Assembly: GCA_030077755.1 (NCBI GenBank)
Contig: JAQJZZ010000004.1
Coordinates: forward strand, 806,001 to 870,000
Direction: 5' to 3'
Length of the DNA stretch: 64,000 nucleotides
Source: Filosporella fistucella
Lineage: Eukaryota; Ascomycota; Leotiomycetes; Helotiales
The notes beneath the pieces were generated by a model. The model did no database searches. It was given only the letters and a program-made list of their open reading frames with translations, and was not told where the DNA came from. Position numbers and translations under genes: made by a program. Shown here piece by piece: positions 24,041 to 35,881 of the stretch (the stretch's first letter is position 1; each line of letters opens with the position of its first letter).

Positions 24041-25035
24041 CTTATTCCCCTCCCTTCCACCTTACCTTCTTAATTCCAAGCACTATAATCCATCTAAACA
24101 TCAAACACTAAAAACCTAATCCAAACTATAATAGCAATATCTACCACTTACCATCTCCCACCTCCTTCTATCCCCAAGCCCCCAAGCCACCGACTACCTA
24201 TCATCTAAAAACACCTCACAAAACAGCCTAACCAATTCTCTATAATCTTAAAGCTTATCCATATCGCCTTATTATCTCCTCTCATCATCTTATTTATTAT
24301 AGATAATGTATACTTGATTTCTTGAGGAACGATAAGGAAACCCCAATTAGGGGGACTTTTCCCTTGGTGAGCACTATCCTGTATCGAGGGGAGACCTGGG
24401 GGCTTGTACTTGTATGTATATTTGGAAATACTGGGGATATGGGCATGGTATCTGGAAGCATACTATGAAAGGATGATTTCAATTCACAAACACAACACCA
24501 AAAGCACCTCTCAAGATCAAAAGACAGTGATTTATGCAATTCAATTCAATTCAATCAATTCATATTTCATTCATCTCTCCCTTTTCCCATTGTCACTTCC
24601 ACCCACACTCTTCCCATCCCCGCACCCTTCCCATTCTCAGCAATAAACCAAAATATATATACACCTTCCATCCACTCCCTTTCACATCCAAACATACAAC
24701 TCTTCTGTCCGATACCCCACACAATATCCAGTTTTCATTCAGCAAGACAAAACCAACAAAGTCCTCTGGCTCTATGAAAAAGCCATGCAAATAGCTAGAA
24801 CTACACCAAAAACCCACTGAACCCACACACCAAAGATATCACTTTCATGTCATAAAAGACTGAAATACTTCAAAGTACAAAAAAACGCCTAAGCCAGACT
24901 CCACACGCTGCTTTGCTAATTTCATTGGATGCGTCTATGGAATTTGTGATTTGAGGATGGATGGTACAATGAGCTAAGATAAGGTAGGTAACGAGGTACG
25001 AGGTAAGGAAATATAAACCCTTTGCTTCTTCTTGC
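24041..25035. other. Intergenic, AT-rich then C/A-rich sequence
   Basis: About 1 kb between the mL49 repeat and the swi1 stop codon. The first 260 bases are TA-rich and may be further mutated duplicate DNA. 24480-24900 is rich in short CA/TC runs and contains a CAATT repeat at about 24538-24560. No gene seen; the swi1 3' UTR must be here. Confidence 0.55.
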
Positions 25036-28000
25036 TTATGTGACTAGCCCCGTGTATAAACACATTTGTTTCAATATGACTCCAAGTTTGGGTTGCATTG
25101 TCGCAAGTGCCGTCAATAGAGCATCCTTCGTTGGAAGCCCGGCTTGAGGAATTGGGGCTGTCGGATTCTCCGGGTCTTTCGATTTCTCAGCTAGGCGTCG
25201 GAGAACTGTGACTCCACCTTGGGCAATATGAAGTAATGCTTCATCATCAACGCCTTTGACAACTTGTGGTTGCCTTGAGTGAGGAGCTGATGGCTTAGAA
25301 TCCTTACATATCCCCATAACCAGCGAACAAAGGTTTTGTGAGAAGCCATCTTCCGAAGTCAGCCAAGACTTGGCAACACCAGTTTCAAACGGAGGTGCAA
25401 GATTGGATAATATTTCTGCCGCAAGTACACCTTGCATCAAGATGGGTTTTCTCACTTCTATCACCGAACTCGAACTCCCTCGTTTCGAGACTGATTTCTC
25501 ATCCGGTATTGCCGCGATTGCCAACCCAAAAGTCCGTGTGAGTAGATCGTATGGTGGAGAAGATGCCACATCGGATGCAAATATTGTTTTGTAATGCGTC
25601 CGATTAGGTTCATCTCGAGCAAGAAGTTTCGCTAAACAATCCACAGCAGGAGGTAGGTATCGATGAACAGCAGGATCATAAGGAGAAAATGCGAGAGAGT
25701 CCGATCTAGCGTTGGGAAGAGGACAAGGTGCGAATGCTAACAAGAAATGAAGCATACACAAGGCTTGTTCCCGGCCTGGCAACTCGACAGTTTGGGCGAG
25801 ATTAGACAAGAGTATGATGACATCCTTCATGAAGTCCAGGGTATTTCCATTAGTTCGTAAAAGCATATTTCGTGTTCCCAAGTGCCGTATGACAACACAT
25901 AAGAATTTGATGACCAACTCGTCTGCCAGTGGTGGATGATTTGTCTCGTAAAATGAAAGATTCCTCAAGATGGTAGTGACGGCTATTAATCGATCGACGG
26001 CTCGATCAAGCTCATACTCCAATGATCCGAATGGAGGAATGTTTAGCAGGTCTTCTTGCTCACTCCTGCAACTGCGTACCACATCTTCGTATGAGTTGAC
26101 TAGCATCACGTCTGAGACCTCAGCAGCATTTTCTGCTAACAAGTCGACCTGAGCTTCTGCACAATCGACCAAAGTTTCCACAAGATCTTCGCATACCCTC
26201 AAATCTATTGGTAAACGGTTGTCTAATGAAACCTTTGCCAATACATCCAAAGCCAGTCTTACTTCAGCGTGAATCCCGGATTGTAGACTCATCGTCAGAG
26301 CATGTAAGTCGATACTTCCAAGGTCCCCAACGTCCGGAAATGTCAGTTTTGCTCTCTCTAGCTTTTCGCCCACTTTCGACAAGGACTCAACTTCAATACC
26401 ACCATAGGTATCAAGCATTCGAACTTTTGGATCAAGCTCTGCTGGAAGAATGAATTCTTGAGGAGCTGCAGGTGGCCCAGGCCTTGTTCCGACATCGACC
26501 TGCGGCGATGGCATGGACAAACTACCTGGTTTTGTTGCTGATATTGGAGAGGGCATGGTAAACTGTGAGCCGTTCTGCGGTGGTGTAGCATCGATAGTCC
26601 GGGAGAGATTGTTTCGTGTATGGCTTGGTTGACCCATTGGATGTGGTGGACCTTGTTGTTGTTGTGGTGTAGAAAATCCATTAACCGGAGGTTGTGCATG
26701 ATGCATGGCAGCCATCTGCTTGACTGGTGTGGTCTGCGGATGTTGTTGTTGTTGCTGTTGCTGCTGAGCCATAAGATGTGCCTGCTGGATGAAATTTTGA
26801 GAATTTTGCATGGCAGCTTGTGGACTAATCTGCTTTGTGGGAGACATCTGAGGAGCACCAGGAATAGGATTCTGTTGCAGTTGCATGGCCCTTGCACGCT
26901 GCTGGTTCATCTGCCACGCTTCCTCAAACATGAGTAGATTGCGCTCATAATGTCCTTTCAATTGTGTTGCAGCATTTGGATTCTGCATAGGATGAAACTG
27001 CAGGGCTTGTGCAATTTGAAGCCATCCGTTAGGAATCGAGCTTACTTTCCGGTATCCACCAAGTCGAGCAACAGTCATATATAATGTTATTAAAGATACT
27101 TGTCGATCCCCAACAATCGGGTTCATGTCGAGTGGGAGGTTCTTCTGCTGCATGAACTGTGCCAGACTTTTCATGAAAGCTTCTGGATTTTGTCCACGAG
27201 GTGGAGGAGCACCTTGCTGAGGTCGCATGCCTGCAAATTGTCCATTTGGTCCTTGCATTGGTCCTTTTGCCATTGGGTTTGCGTTTGGTGGCATGTTCCC
27301 ACGCTGAGCTTGCATGGCGCGTTGCTGAAGTTGTTGTTGGAGTTGCATTTGATAAAGCATCTTTTGCTGTTCCAATTGATTCTGCGGTCTCTGTTGCGGT
27401 TGGGGCTGCTGGCCTTGTTGGTACATTTGAGGTTGTTGCATATGGGGTTGTTGCATGTGAGGAGTAGCCATAGCATTCTGCGGAGGCGCAGATGTACGGC
27501 CTGCTGGTGGTGTAAAATTTTGATTATATCCTTGCGGGAAGTTTGGATTCTGAGCGTATGGATTACTTTGTTGTGGTGTATCGACTCGACTTCCATGTTC
27601 TGATTGAGATGGAGATGCTTGAGGAAATTGTTGGGCGGCTGGAGAGAAAGGATGTGGAGAAGCTGTAGAAACTCTCTGAGGTACACCTCCAGGCCGTAGT
27701 TGATTTCCCATTATCGGAGATGGACTAGCATTGGCAGATCCATTCTGCAGATGTGCATATGGTGCCTGCTGAGGCGCATGTTGTGTAGGGGGACCATTTT
27801 GCTGAAATCCGGGATAGGGGGTTTGCTGAGGTGTTTGCGAGCGTGAATTTGGTAGCATACCTGGTGCTTGACGAGGTGATGTTCCTAAGCTATCTTCTCT
27901 TGGTCGAGGTCTTTTTGATGGTATAACTGAGTTGGTTTGATACACAGGGGCGTTGAATGATGGCGACCCATTGCGTATCCCACCATTTTGCATCCGCTGT

Positions 28001-28149
28001 TGTAATTGCTGATTCTGAAATTGGGAAGGGTCGAAGGAGGAAGGATTGTTCATAAAGGCTGAAGGGTCGAGCATAGCTCCACCGGCATTCGGGTCCACAT
28101 GGTTGAAGTTGTGGTTTTGGACAACGGCGTCGTTCATCCAGGAACTCAT
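25036..28149 (-). CDS. swi1: SWI/SNF chromatin-remodelling subunit Swi1 (ARID domain)
   Basis: DNA-binding subunit of the SWI/SNF complex in the nucleus. A single exon of 1037 codons; the start is the ATG at 28149 (MSSWMNDAVVQNHNFNHVDP), not the upstream in-frame TTG. The first 320 residues and about 410-560 are Gln/Pro/Asn-rich and low in complexity, with a run of eight to nine Gln after LMAQ. The ARID domain lies at about 322-412: PEAFMKSLAQFMQQKNLPLD, then LITLYMTVARLGGYRKV and WLQIAQALQF, ending YERNLLMFEEAW. From about 580 to the end is a helical repeat region (LDPKVRMLDTYGGIEVE...), the conserved Swi1 C-terminal domain, with VDRLIAVTTILRNLSFYETNHPPLA. Glutamine runs may vary between strains. 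A short upstream ORF overlaps the start codon (separate entry). Assignment secure. Confidence 0.95.
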   Translation of the reverse strand: MSSWMNDAVVQNHNFNHVDPNAGGAMLDPSAFMNNPSSFDPSQFQNQQLQQRMQNGGIRNGSPSFNAPVYQTNSVIPSKRPRPREDSLGTSPRQAPGMLPNSRSQTPQQTPYPGFQQNGPPTQHAPQQAPYAHLQNGSANASPSPIMGNQLRPGGVPQRVSTASPHPFSPAAQQFPQASPSQSEHGSRVDTPQQSNPYAQNPNFPQGYNQNFTPPAGRTSAPPQNAMATPHMQQPHMQQPQMYQQGQQPQPQQRPQNQLEQQKMLYQMQLQQQLQQRAMQAQRGNMPPNANPMAKGPMQGPNGQFAGMRPQQGAPPPRGQNPEAFMKSLAQFMQQKNLPLDMNPIVGDRQVSLITLYMTVARLGGYRKVSSIPNGWLQIAQALQFHPMQNPNAATQLKGHYERNLLMFEEAWQMNQQRARAMQLQQNPIPGAPQMSPTKQISPQAAMQNSQNFIQQAHLMAQQQQQQQQHPQTTPVKQMAAMHHAQPPVNGFSTPQQQQGPPHPMGQPSHTRNNLSRTIDATPPQNGSQFTMPSPISATKPGSLSMPSPQVDVGTRPGPPAAPQEFILPAELDPKVRMLDTYGGIEVESLSKVGEKLERAKLTFPDVGDLGSIDLHALTMSLQSGIHAEVRLALDVLAKVSLDNRLPIDLRVCEDLVETLVDCAEAQVDLLAENAAEVSDVMLVNSYEDVVRSCRSEQEDLLNIPPFGSLEYELDRAVDRLIAVTTILRNLSFYETNHPPLADELVIKFLCVVIRHLGTRNMLLRTNGNTLDFMKDVIILLSNLAQTVELPGREQALCMLHFLLAFAPCPLPNARSDSLAFSPYDPAVHRYLPPAVDCLAKLLARDEPNRTHYKTIFASDVASSPPYDLLTRTFGLAIAAIPDEKSVSKRGSSSSVIEVRKPILMQGVLAAEILSNLAPPFETGVAKSWLTSEDGFSQNLCSLVMGICKDSKPSAPHSRQPQVVKGVDDEALLHIAQGGVTVLRRLAEKSKDPENPTAPIPQAGLPTKDALLTALATMQPKLGVILKQMCLYTGLVT

Positions 28150-28229
28150 GTCTGTGGGATGACGGTAATGCAACCCATCTGCGAATGCGACGACAAGTCA
28201 GCGATACTATATTGAAAGCAGGTCTCCAT
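28146..28229 (-). promoter_or_regulatory. Upstream ORF overlapping the swi1 start codon (ATGA)
   Basis: On the minus strand an ORF in another frame ends with a TGA that overlaps the swi1 ATG as ATGA. Its nearest ATG is at 28178 (10 codons plus stop) and another in-frame ATG is at 28229 (27 codons plus stop). If the leader is transcribed through this region, the swi1 start would be reached by leaky scanning or reinitiation. A CAG just before 28178 may be the acceptor of a 5' UTR intron, in which case only the short version exists. Confidence 0.55.
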
Positions 28230-31200
28230 AGAGAGACCCTGAAGGTCGAGGAGAGATGGCCAAGCGCGAGTCAAGGTCGGGCGCGATGAAAATCGCGACG
28301 CGGTAGATGGGGCTGGAGGAAGCAAAGGGGGGGAACCAATGCTCCAACAGCTTCGACTGCGCAACTGATATCAAGCACACGATGGAGTGTATCTACAAGA
28401 TGTCACGAGACATCGACGATACAGCCCAGGATGGAGGAGGAATGGAAGGAGGGTCTTACCTAACGCGCGCTGTGGTTGTTGATGTCGCAAAGATCGCTCT
28501 TTCTCGGTTCGTCAATATTCTCGAATGCGCTAGCCGAATCGGGACGCTCAAGTGGTGCTTGGTACTATTAATACTCGACCGGCGATAGTGGAAGTGTAGA
28601 TTAAAGAAGCAACGCGATCCTGTGCACCAACGGCAGTCAGTAAGGAGTGCATTGTCTAATGATGATTGGACAATTGATATGTGATGAGGAAATGATAAAA
28701 TGCTGGGTGAAAGCGTGTTGGTCGAATGTCCGGATTATTGAGGGTGAGGTGACGGGGAAATGAGATTGGTCACGTTACTCGGGTGTCGTGATCGGAAGGA
28801 TGTGAGAGAGGAGTGGCAAGATGGTGATGAGAGGGCAGGCAATACAGAAGCAATCGCGACAAACAAAGTAAAAGGGCGCATCGGTACGTACCTTACCTTG
28901 AGAAACAAGTCAGACTAGCATTCGGAAATGATCTCTGAGGCTCCCTGTGGATGGTGATGACTGGTGTGCCGAGCCAAATGCGTGTCGGAGGGAGAAAGGA
29001 TGTGAAGGATGGGGATGGGATGGGCCGGAAGTGAGGTAAGGTGGAGTGTTGGCAGCGAACAAAGCCGAGAAAGTCCAGCAGTCGAAAGTGCGGAGTCCAG
29101 TGCGAGTATTCAATAGGAGTACTGTGCTGTAGGTACTGGAAGGTAAGGACTCAGGGAGGATGCAGCGCAATCATGCGCCAGAAGTGCTGTGCTGGCTGAA
29201 CTGTACCTACGGCACTGTACGATCAATCCGTCAGTCAGGAGTCAGGGTAAGACTCAGTAGTTTGGCGGTGGGGATAGTGGTAGGCGATAGTGGCAGTCGC
29301 AAGCAATCAGATCAGTAACAAGTGGCAGTTCTCCGTAGTGTAGCTAATAATACAGCGAGGATGGAGTAGTCGATCCAGATTGAAGTGTGCGGAGTCCGTA
29401 TGAGGAGGAGGAGGTGTAGGCGTAGGCGTAGGCAGGCAGAAGTGGGCAGACAGGTGTATGCGTAGGCAGGAAGGTAAGGTAGGCAGGCTTAGGTGATGAG
29501 GTAAGGTAAGGGAAGGTAGGCGGAAACGTTAATGTTGGTCTGTCTGGGAGTCGGACGGTCGGCTGGTCGTACGAACAAGAGACAGGACAGACAGAAACAA
29601 GGAGACTAGAGAGACCTAGCGACTATCTGATCTGGATCTGGAACAGGAGCAAGAGCAGGAACAGACGGACGGAGAATAGGCGCCGGCCGGTTGTAAAGGA
29701 TGGATGCTGGATGGATTGGATTGGATTGGATTGGATTGGATTGGATTGCTGGACTGGGTTGGCTGCTTCTGATGCTGCTGATGAAATGAGATGAGTGTGC
29801 GTGTGTGTGCCTTGACTGAATGAGTGATTGATTGTATTAAGGTACCCTATCCTCCTTGATTTGGTCTGGCTCGTCTGGTTTTGGGTGCGGTACTTTCTTG
29901 CGCTGCTGTGCTGTGGTGTGAGAGAGGAAAAAGGACTTTCCTTACCTTTCCCTTACCTTTCCACTTCCACTTCCCACTCTCTCTCTGCCTTTTCCCCTTC
30001 CAAGTTCCCTCAAACTTCGCCGCTGTGTTGGATCTAACCCAACCGATCCAATCACAACCGTCGCCTCCGTGGATCGTCTATGCCCACTGCCCAGCTCATC
30101 CAGCCACGAAACCCCATTGCAATTTGATGCCGAGAAAAATGGTGTTGTCCCACTGTCGCATCGAGATGGCAGGAAAATTCCTGTGAGAAAAAAATGGTGA
30201 GTGCTGTAGAATTAGTTGTCCTTTTCAAGACGCTTCAATTTGGTAGTGTAGAGCAATTCCATGGGTTGTAATGTGTGATCCGTTTGGTAAGTCTGGCTTC
30301 CCGGGGCTGGATACCGTGATAGCATGCCGTGCTGCTTTACGACCATCGTCCGAGTGTGAAAGGATCCGGTTTCCGTCGTCGGAGGAGAAGAGACGTGCGA
30401 CGAGACCGTGAGAATTCGAAAGGGATGGTGAGAAAGGCGATGGGAAGGTCGGAGAAGTATATCATCAGCCAGGAATGTCAGCCCAAGGTGTGCTGGCGGT
30501 GATTCCTCCATGTCGTACTCTATTCGTTGCGTTTGAAAGGAACGCCTCGGTTGATACGGCGGCGAGCAGATAGATAGCCCAGTGTGGAATTCAACAATAC
30601 CAGGTCCAGAATGGAGAATGGGATAATGGGGGAGGCGAGGAAGAGAAGAGAGAGATTACAAACACAACAACATACTTTGTAAGAAGGAGAAAGATGATGA
30701 CGAGTGACGGAGGGGAGAGGGGTGGTCTTAAGTAAAAATGCAATGCCGAGCACCCAAATAGCAATACTTGTTTGGACAGGGCCAGTCTTTTTTTAATCAC
30801 GCTTCTGGAAGTCGTGGACGTGGACAAGCTTCTGCAGAATTAGGAGGGAGTGGAAGGAAGAGGCAGACAAATGGAACCAGACCGGGCCAGCAAAGAGTAC
30901 TCGTACCCAAAGAACGGTAAGGTAGGTAAGGTAAGGTATGAGCCAGAGCCCTGCGAGGCGTCATAAAACACTCCACGCCTACGGCAACACTCGACGATCC
31001 AAATTCAGATCCGAGTGCTGGATGCTGATGCTTCTGCCTCTGCTTCTACTAGTCCGGGTCACACTCACAATTACACAGACCAATCGTCTTGTTACAGACT
31101 AATGTGTAAGATCCTGGGTGGAGAAATAAGGTAAGAAGTAGAATTAATTAGAAGAGCAGAAATCCGTCTTCTTCCAAGTCTCTAATCATCCTCTCACAAG

Positions 31201-32492
31201 TGCATCATACCCATCCTCTTCTCCTGTGTTGGGTTCTTCCCGTCGTGGCCGAGCTGAGGGGCAAAAAATCGACCGATTGAAGCACAAAAGTACCAACCTA
31301 ATTCCTAACGATATGGCCCATCCCGGCAGACATGTTTTACTTTGCTTTCCATTCATTCCTCTTCTCCCTTTCCCTTCCCTTCCCACCTCAGCATAATAAT
31401 CACGATGATCCCGAATCCTAATCTGCTTTTTCGCTTTTCTCTCTTTCCACTTCCATTCCACCACCCATCAATCAAACAGCCTGTTGTGCTTCTGCATTTT
31501 GCATCCTCGTGCGACCGGCTGCTCACCGATGAATCCACGTCTGAGACTGCTCCTATTTTCTCTCACTAACTCACTCATACCTCACTTCTATCACGGCAAA
31601 TTGCGGCAGGTAGAGTTCGTTTTCCTTACCTTATCACCAGCCTGGGTCCCGGGATCCGAATCCGTCCTCCCCATTAACAAGGTAAGAATTCAGACTAATA
31701 GACACGGTGAATCATTTCTTGTCCTCCCTCACACTTCAATCATACTGGACATTACTCCGTGCGGAGAAAGTAGTCATTTAATCAAGCGGACAACAGCATG
31801 AGCATAAGGATGGTTGTCAACGGAGGAGGCGTTCTTGACATGTTATTGAGCAAGGATAGACGGAGGTGTGTGGCAGCTCCTTGCATGAGACGATGCCCAA
31901 TACTTGTGCTTCAATCCAAACGCCCAAAGAAGCATGGATGAGATGAGAGATCTGGGAGGATAAAAAGGTCCGTCCTGGATAAAAGCAGATGACCACTTTG
32001 GTTCGATATCTGAAGATTCCGAGAGAGACGGCACAGTTGTCGATGGATGGTGGTGAGTGATCGAGATGGTGGTTGTGGTCTTGGTGCAGAAAGTCGGGTG
32101 GCATGGGATAGCTGGCTGTTCTTGGGATTTGCTTTTTTCCGATTCCGATAACTTCACTTCATCCATCATCAATCACATCAATCACCAGCCCCATTGCCAA
32201 CCCTACCAGCCCCAAAATGTAGCTGCAAATGCAAACTTTGCATCTTTTCAAGTCATCCACACCCACACCCAACAAACACTGGCTCGAGTGGCTGATGCCA
32301 AGCCACGAAAAGTCTCCCGATATCACAAGCGAGGACTAGCGTATCACGTGTACTCCACTCTTGGAGAAGCAGCTGGAGCATCCATGCTAGCGGTGCTGTT
32401 TCGGGAGAAGGTGTAACGGCTTCAACAGGAAACACCATCGAGTTAATATCCACCATTTGACGCGTGTGTTTGTCACAGCTAAACCTTCAACA
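28230..32492. other. 4.3-kb gene-free region upstream of swi1 and the EVE gene
   Basis: Divergent upstream region of two genes. No ORF has a domain or a splice-supported extension. It is rich in short simple-sequence runs: GTAGGC and GGTAAGG/GGCAGG units at about 29410-29520, the GGATT array at 29713-29747 and CT-rich stretches at about 29940-30000 and 31340-31470. Long leaders and promoters of chromatin regulators are common in fungi, so a long swi1 5' UTR, possibly spliced, is likely. A non-coding RNA is possible. Confidence 0.5.
29713..29747 (+). repeat. GGATT microsatellite, 7 perfect copies
   Basis: Seven uninterrupted copies of the pentamer GGATT, flanked by further TGGAT-like partial units. 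A likely length-variable marker. Confidence 0.95.
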
Positions 32493-33758
32493 ATGCCAAA
32501 ACGGAAAGCGAGAGATTTAGAAGGTGTAGAGGAACCGAGACGCTCGAGTAGAAGGAGATCAGGAAAGGAGGAACAGGAAGTACAAGAGCCAGATGCGGCA
32601 TCCAAGAAATCCAAGGCAAAGGTTAAGAAAGGAGGAAATAATGTGGCGAATGGGGAGAAGGTGACTAATGGGGTGAAGGCAGATGAGATGGAGAAAGAGG
32701 ATGAGAAAGATGATGTGAGTCTTATACCTTATGAATGGTTGCATATATGGTTGGAATCTTACGCGATTTCTCTCCACTTGAGCTCAAGGAGTGAAATTGG
32801 TTGATGGAGTATCATCACGTGCCAGATTCAACATCTACGTTCTACCTACCCTACATGAACATACTGTATTCTGCTAATTCTATCCATTTCCCGTCCCTCT
32901 GCCATACCTATCCTTCCTCAATCTCCCTCTCCTTCTTCCGTCAACATCAAGAGCAATACTCACACCCATCAGGAGCCTGCCAAGCCCCTCTCCAAACCCA
33001 AAAATACCACCAAATCTGATATCAAATCGACCTCTACCTCTACCTCCCCACCAGGCCGCCAATACTGGCTCATGAAAGCCGAGCCTGAATCCCGTATGGA
33101 AAGAGGTCACGACGTAAAATTCTCAATTGATGACTTGGCCGCCAAAACAGAGCCAGAGCCATGGGATGGTAAGCTCTATGCATGCTCTTTTTCTCTTCCA
33201 TATCTATCTCATATTATTTTCACAATTACTAACTGTGTGCAGGAATTCGAGCATATCCAGGTATGCCCTTCATTTATATGATATTGGTAGTTGAGAGGGT
33301 ACTGATGAATATAGCACGTAACAATCTCAGAGCAATGAAGAAGGGTGATCTAGCTTTCTTTTACCATTCTAATACAAAAGTCCCAGCTATCGTTGGAATT
33401 ATGGAGATAGTAGAGGAACATACTCCTGATTGTTCGTCTCTTTTTCCTCTCCCCTACCTAACAAAGCCACTAACCTCGCCCCACAGTATCAGCACACAAC
33501 CCCTCAACCCCCTACTACGACCCTAAATCCTCTCCCTCGTCCCCCAAATGGTCTCTAGTCCACGTAATCTTTAAACAAAAACTCAAGACTCCTGTTACTC
33601 TTAAAGAACTTAAAGAATGGTTTGCGACAAAGGGGAATCCGTTAGAAAATATGCAGATGTTGAAATTGGCTAGGTTGAGTGTTAGTAAGATTGAGAAGGG
33701 AGAATGGGAGTTTTTAATCAAGGAAATGAAGGAGAGAGGGGATGTGGTTGATTTATAA
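32493..33758 (+). CDS. EVE-domain protein, THYN1/Thy28-like
   Basis: EVE domains have a PUA-like fold and are thought to bind modified nucleotides; the eukaryotic relative THYN1 is nuclear. Five exons: 32493-32714, 32973-33168, 33243-33260, 33315-33431, 33487-33758, giving 274 aa. Introns 2-4 (74, 54, 55 nt) are well supported; exon 3 is only 18 nt and codes the IRAYP of WDGIRAYPARNN. Intron 1 is unusually long (258 nt) and its acceptor is ambiguous: 32951 gives seven more in-frame codons. Residues 1 to about 100 are basic and low in complexity ([16 protein letters not shown]), likely a nuclear signal. The EVE domain runs from [12 protein letters not shown] through [44 protein letters not shown] and PYYDPK to the C terminus [12 protein letters not shown]...[13 protein letters not shown]. 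All family blocks are present. Confidence 0.92.
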
Positions 33759-34840
33759 AGGGCTGGGAGAGGGATGTAGGATAGTGTATCATTTACTAGC
33801 TTTAGAGATTTTTGGGTAAAGTTATAGCTTGGTCTTACATACTCTCTCGCTATTGTCCGCCACTTACCTGACGCTCGAGATCTTGGCCCTTGTTCGCAAA
33901 TACTTGATATTCGTGCCCTAACTATACTTCTTAACTTTTTCTTCTTTTTGAAAGTATATAGCGTCTATCCCTGCGTGCCGGAAAATTTAACTAGTACATT
34001 GACTTCAAGTATTATAAAATCTATACACACTATAGAATCTCTTATTATTTTTTGTAATTTATATTTTATGGTTATTCCCGAACACGCTAGTTGCCTCCAA
34101 CTTAAAAATCACGTTCACGTCATCGCCCTTATACCTGATTTGTAATGAGTCTACTTTTATAGCGGAACAAAAAATTCTCTGCCACAGCTGCACCACCGAG
34201 CTTTTATTATCCTAAAACCCTTATGAAAAGGTCTTAGTCAAACTTCAAGTCCTCACCACCACATAAGAGATCGTCAAGCGCCTTGTGGCAGCTGTAGCGT
34301 GCTAATCCACATCCTAGCTTCTTTGTGTATGTATGTAGCTTCTCTAGGGCACTCGCTTGACCAGTGGCGGCAGTCGATTCTTCCGTCTCAGGCCAGGAAC
34401 TCTCCTAAATACTCGAGTTGGAGACGTTCTCAATTTGAAGAATGGGTTTCAGCTAGGAAAGTTGCTTCTGGCGGTCAGGCGTGGTGACGAAGGAGGCTGA
34501 ATGCAAGTTTTTTTTATTGATAGTGGAAGCTGTTTTCAGAGTCAAGTAATTATTGCGTGACTTGCCATCAAAGAAGGAGCAAAATCATTCATATAAGGAT
34601 ATCTTAAACAACTTGATAAAGGGATTTGAAGGATACACTATATTTGACAGTAAAAGTAAGAATGTGTGCTATGTTATGCAAGTGATGGTGTGGGTCACGC
34701 CCGGGCAGCCCTTGGACTCTGACCCTTGATCGCTCATCGTGAGAACTCATATAACCAAACATTTGGCACTGCAAATCTAGGTCTTTGATAATATCAAATC
34801 GTGGGGAACATTGAACTCTGAATGAGATCTGCTGTCCTCA
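33759..34840. other. Intergenic, partly AT-rich
   Basis: About 1.1 kb between convergent genes. 33890-34160 is TA-rich. Short ORFs only; no gene supported. Confidence 0.55.
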
Positions 34841-35881
34841 TCAAGCACCACAAGAACAAGAATTCTGCCCACTGCTCAAAAACACCACGTTAACAGCCGC
34901 AAACCTACCCAAGTTCTTCATTAGCCCTCAAACCCCTCAAACACAATGTGGAAACTAAAATAAAGGGTTACACTAACGCAGCAGTAGCAGCAAAAACCTC
35001 AATCCGTCTCGCGCTTGTCATCACCGCCAAAGCTGAACTGAAAACCGCTGAGAAAACACCAATCATAGCAAGACGTATCTTATTCGATTGAACAATGTAA
35101 AGAGCTACAACTGAACAGATTGGGAGAAGTGATGCCATGACTGTGATAAAGATGCCGAGGATGGAATTCAAGGCGGATTCTTTGTAGTGGTATATACCTG
35201 ATCCGATGTCATCTGGTAGGGGATCCTGTGTTTCTTGTTAATGAAATGAGGAGGTATGGCAATGGAGAGAAAGGGAAAGCTACTTTGAATGTCTTTCCGA
35301 ACATATAGTGATAGCGGGGTACAAGTGACTCTGTGAACCATTGTGAAAAGAAGTCTGGTGGCGTACGGGGCTTGATTGCTATCAAATCGTCTTCTGTCTT
35401 GACATCCCAAGCATCACGATCAATTCCAAGCAGAGGAAATGAGCCCATGCCTGGTCTTCGGAACCAGCTTCGCAGAAAATCAAGATCATATTGTCTTGGT
35501 TTTGCGAGTTTGGACAACGAGACCTGTTTTAATATTAAATCATCTGGTGACGTGCTCTGTTAAATAAATCCGGCGAAGGATGTTTATGAGGGTGAACTCA
35601 CTATAAAGATCCAGCTTTTTGCTGAGTTCGGAAAATTTCTGCCACTGTTCCAAATCTTCTTCTCCATCGGCTTGACTTAAAGACCACCAGTCCTTTGCAT
35701 GGAAAATTCGATCTTCATGAAGGGCATCCCTCTTTGCCAACTGCTTGACTTCCGTGTCAAGATGAATAATCTCAGCTTGCAAATACAAAAGTCTCTGAAT
35801 ATTAAGTTTGAGAAACCGTCGCAAGATAGCAAATTCGTCTTGACTTCCCATCAAATGCGCCACTTTCGCGTATCCTTCCAT
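34841..35881 (-). CDS. DUF6594 membrane protein, copy A
   Basis: Member of a fungal family of unknown function. Four exons: 35602-35881, 35284-35543, 34978-35225 and 34841-34904 (introns 58, 58, 73 nt), 283 aa. The small last exon is needed: it joins ...VFAATAA to FAAVNVVFLSS, as the family expects. Starts MEGYAKVAHLMGSQDEFAILRRF, then NIQRLLYLQAEIIHLDTEVKQLA (coiled-coil helix), DWWSLSQADGEEDLEQW, the linker LYNDLILKQVSLSKLAKPRQYDLDFL, GMGSFPLLGIDRDAWD and FSQWFTESLVPRYH. Residues about 195-272 form three hydrophobic helices (LGIFITVMASLLPICSVVALY; AMIGVFSAVFSSALAVMTSA; VFAATAAFAAVNVVFL) with the conserved (R/K)(R/K)xE between the last two. Head to head with a retropepsin-like gene 574 bp away. 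This is the most complete of three paralogues in the window. Confidence 0.85.

Noticed and set aside
26358..26897. Long antisense and alternative-frame ORFs over swi1 (also 27100-27603 and 27171-27686)
   Set aside because: Shadows of the Gln-rich coding sequence; their products are repetitive His/Leu/Gln sequence.
32253..32456. Short ORFs just upstream of the EVE gene as a separate gene
   Set aside because: No domain, no splice link and typical leader composition.
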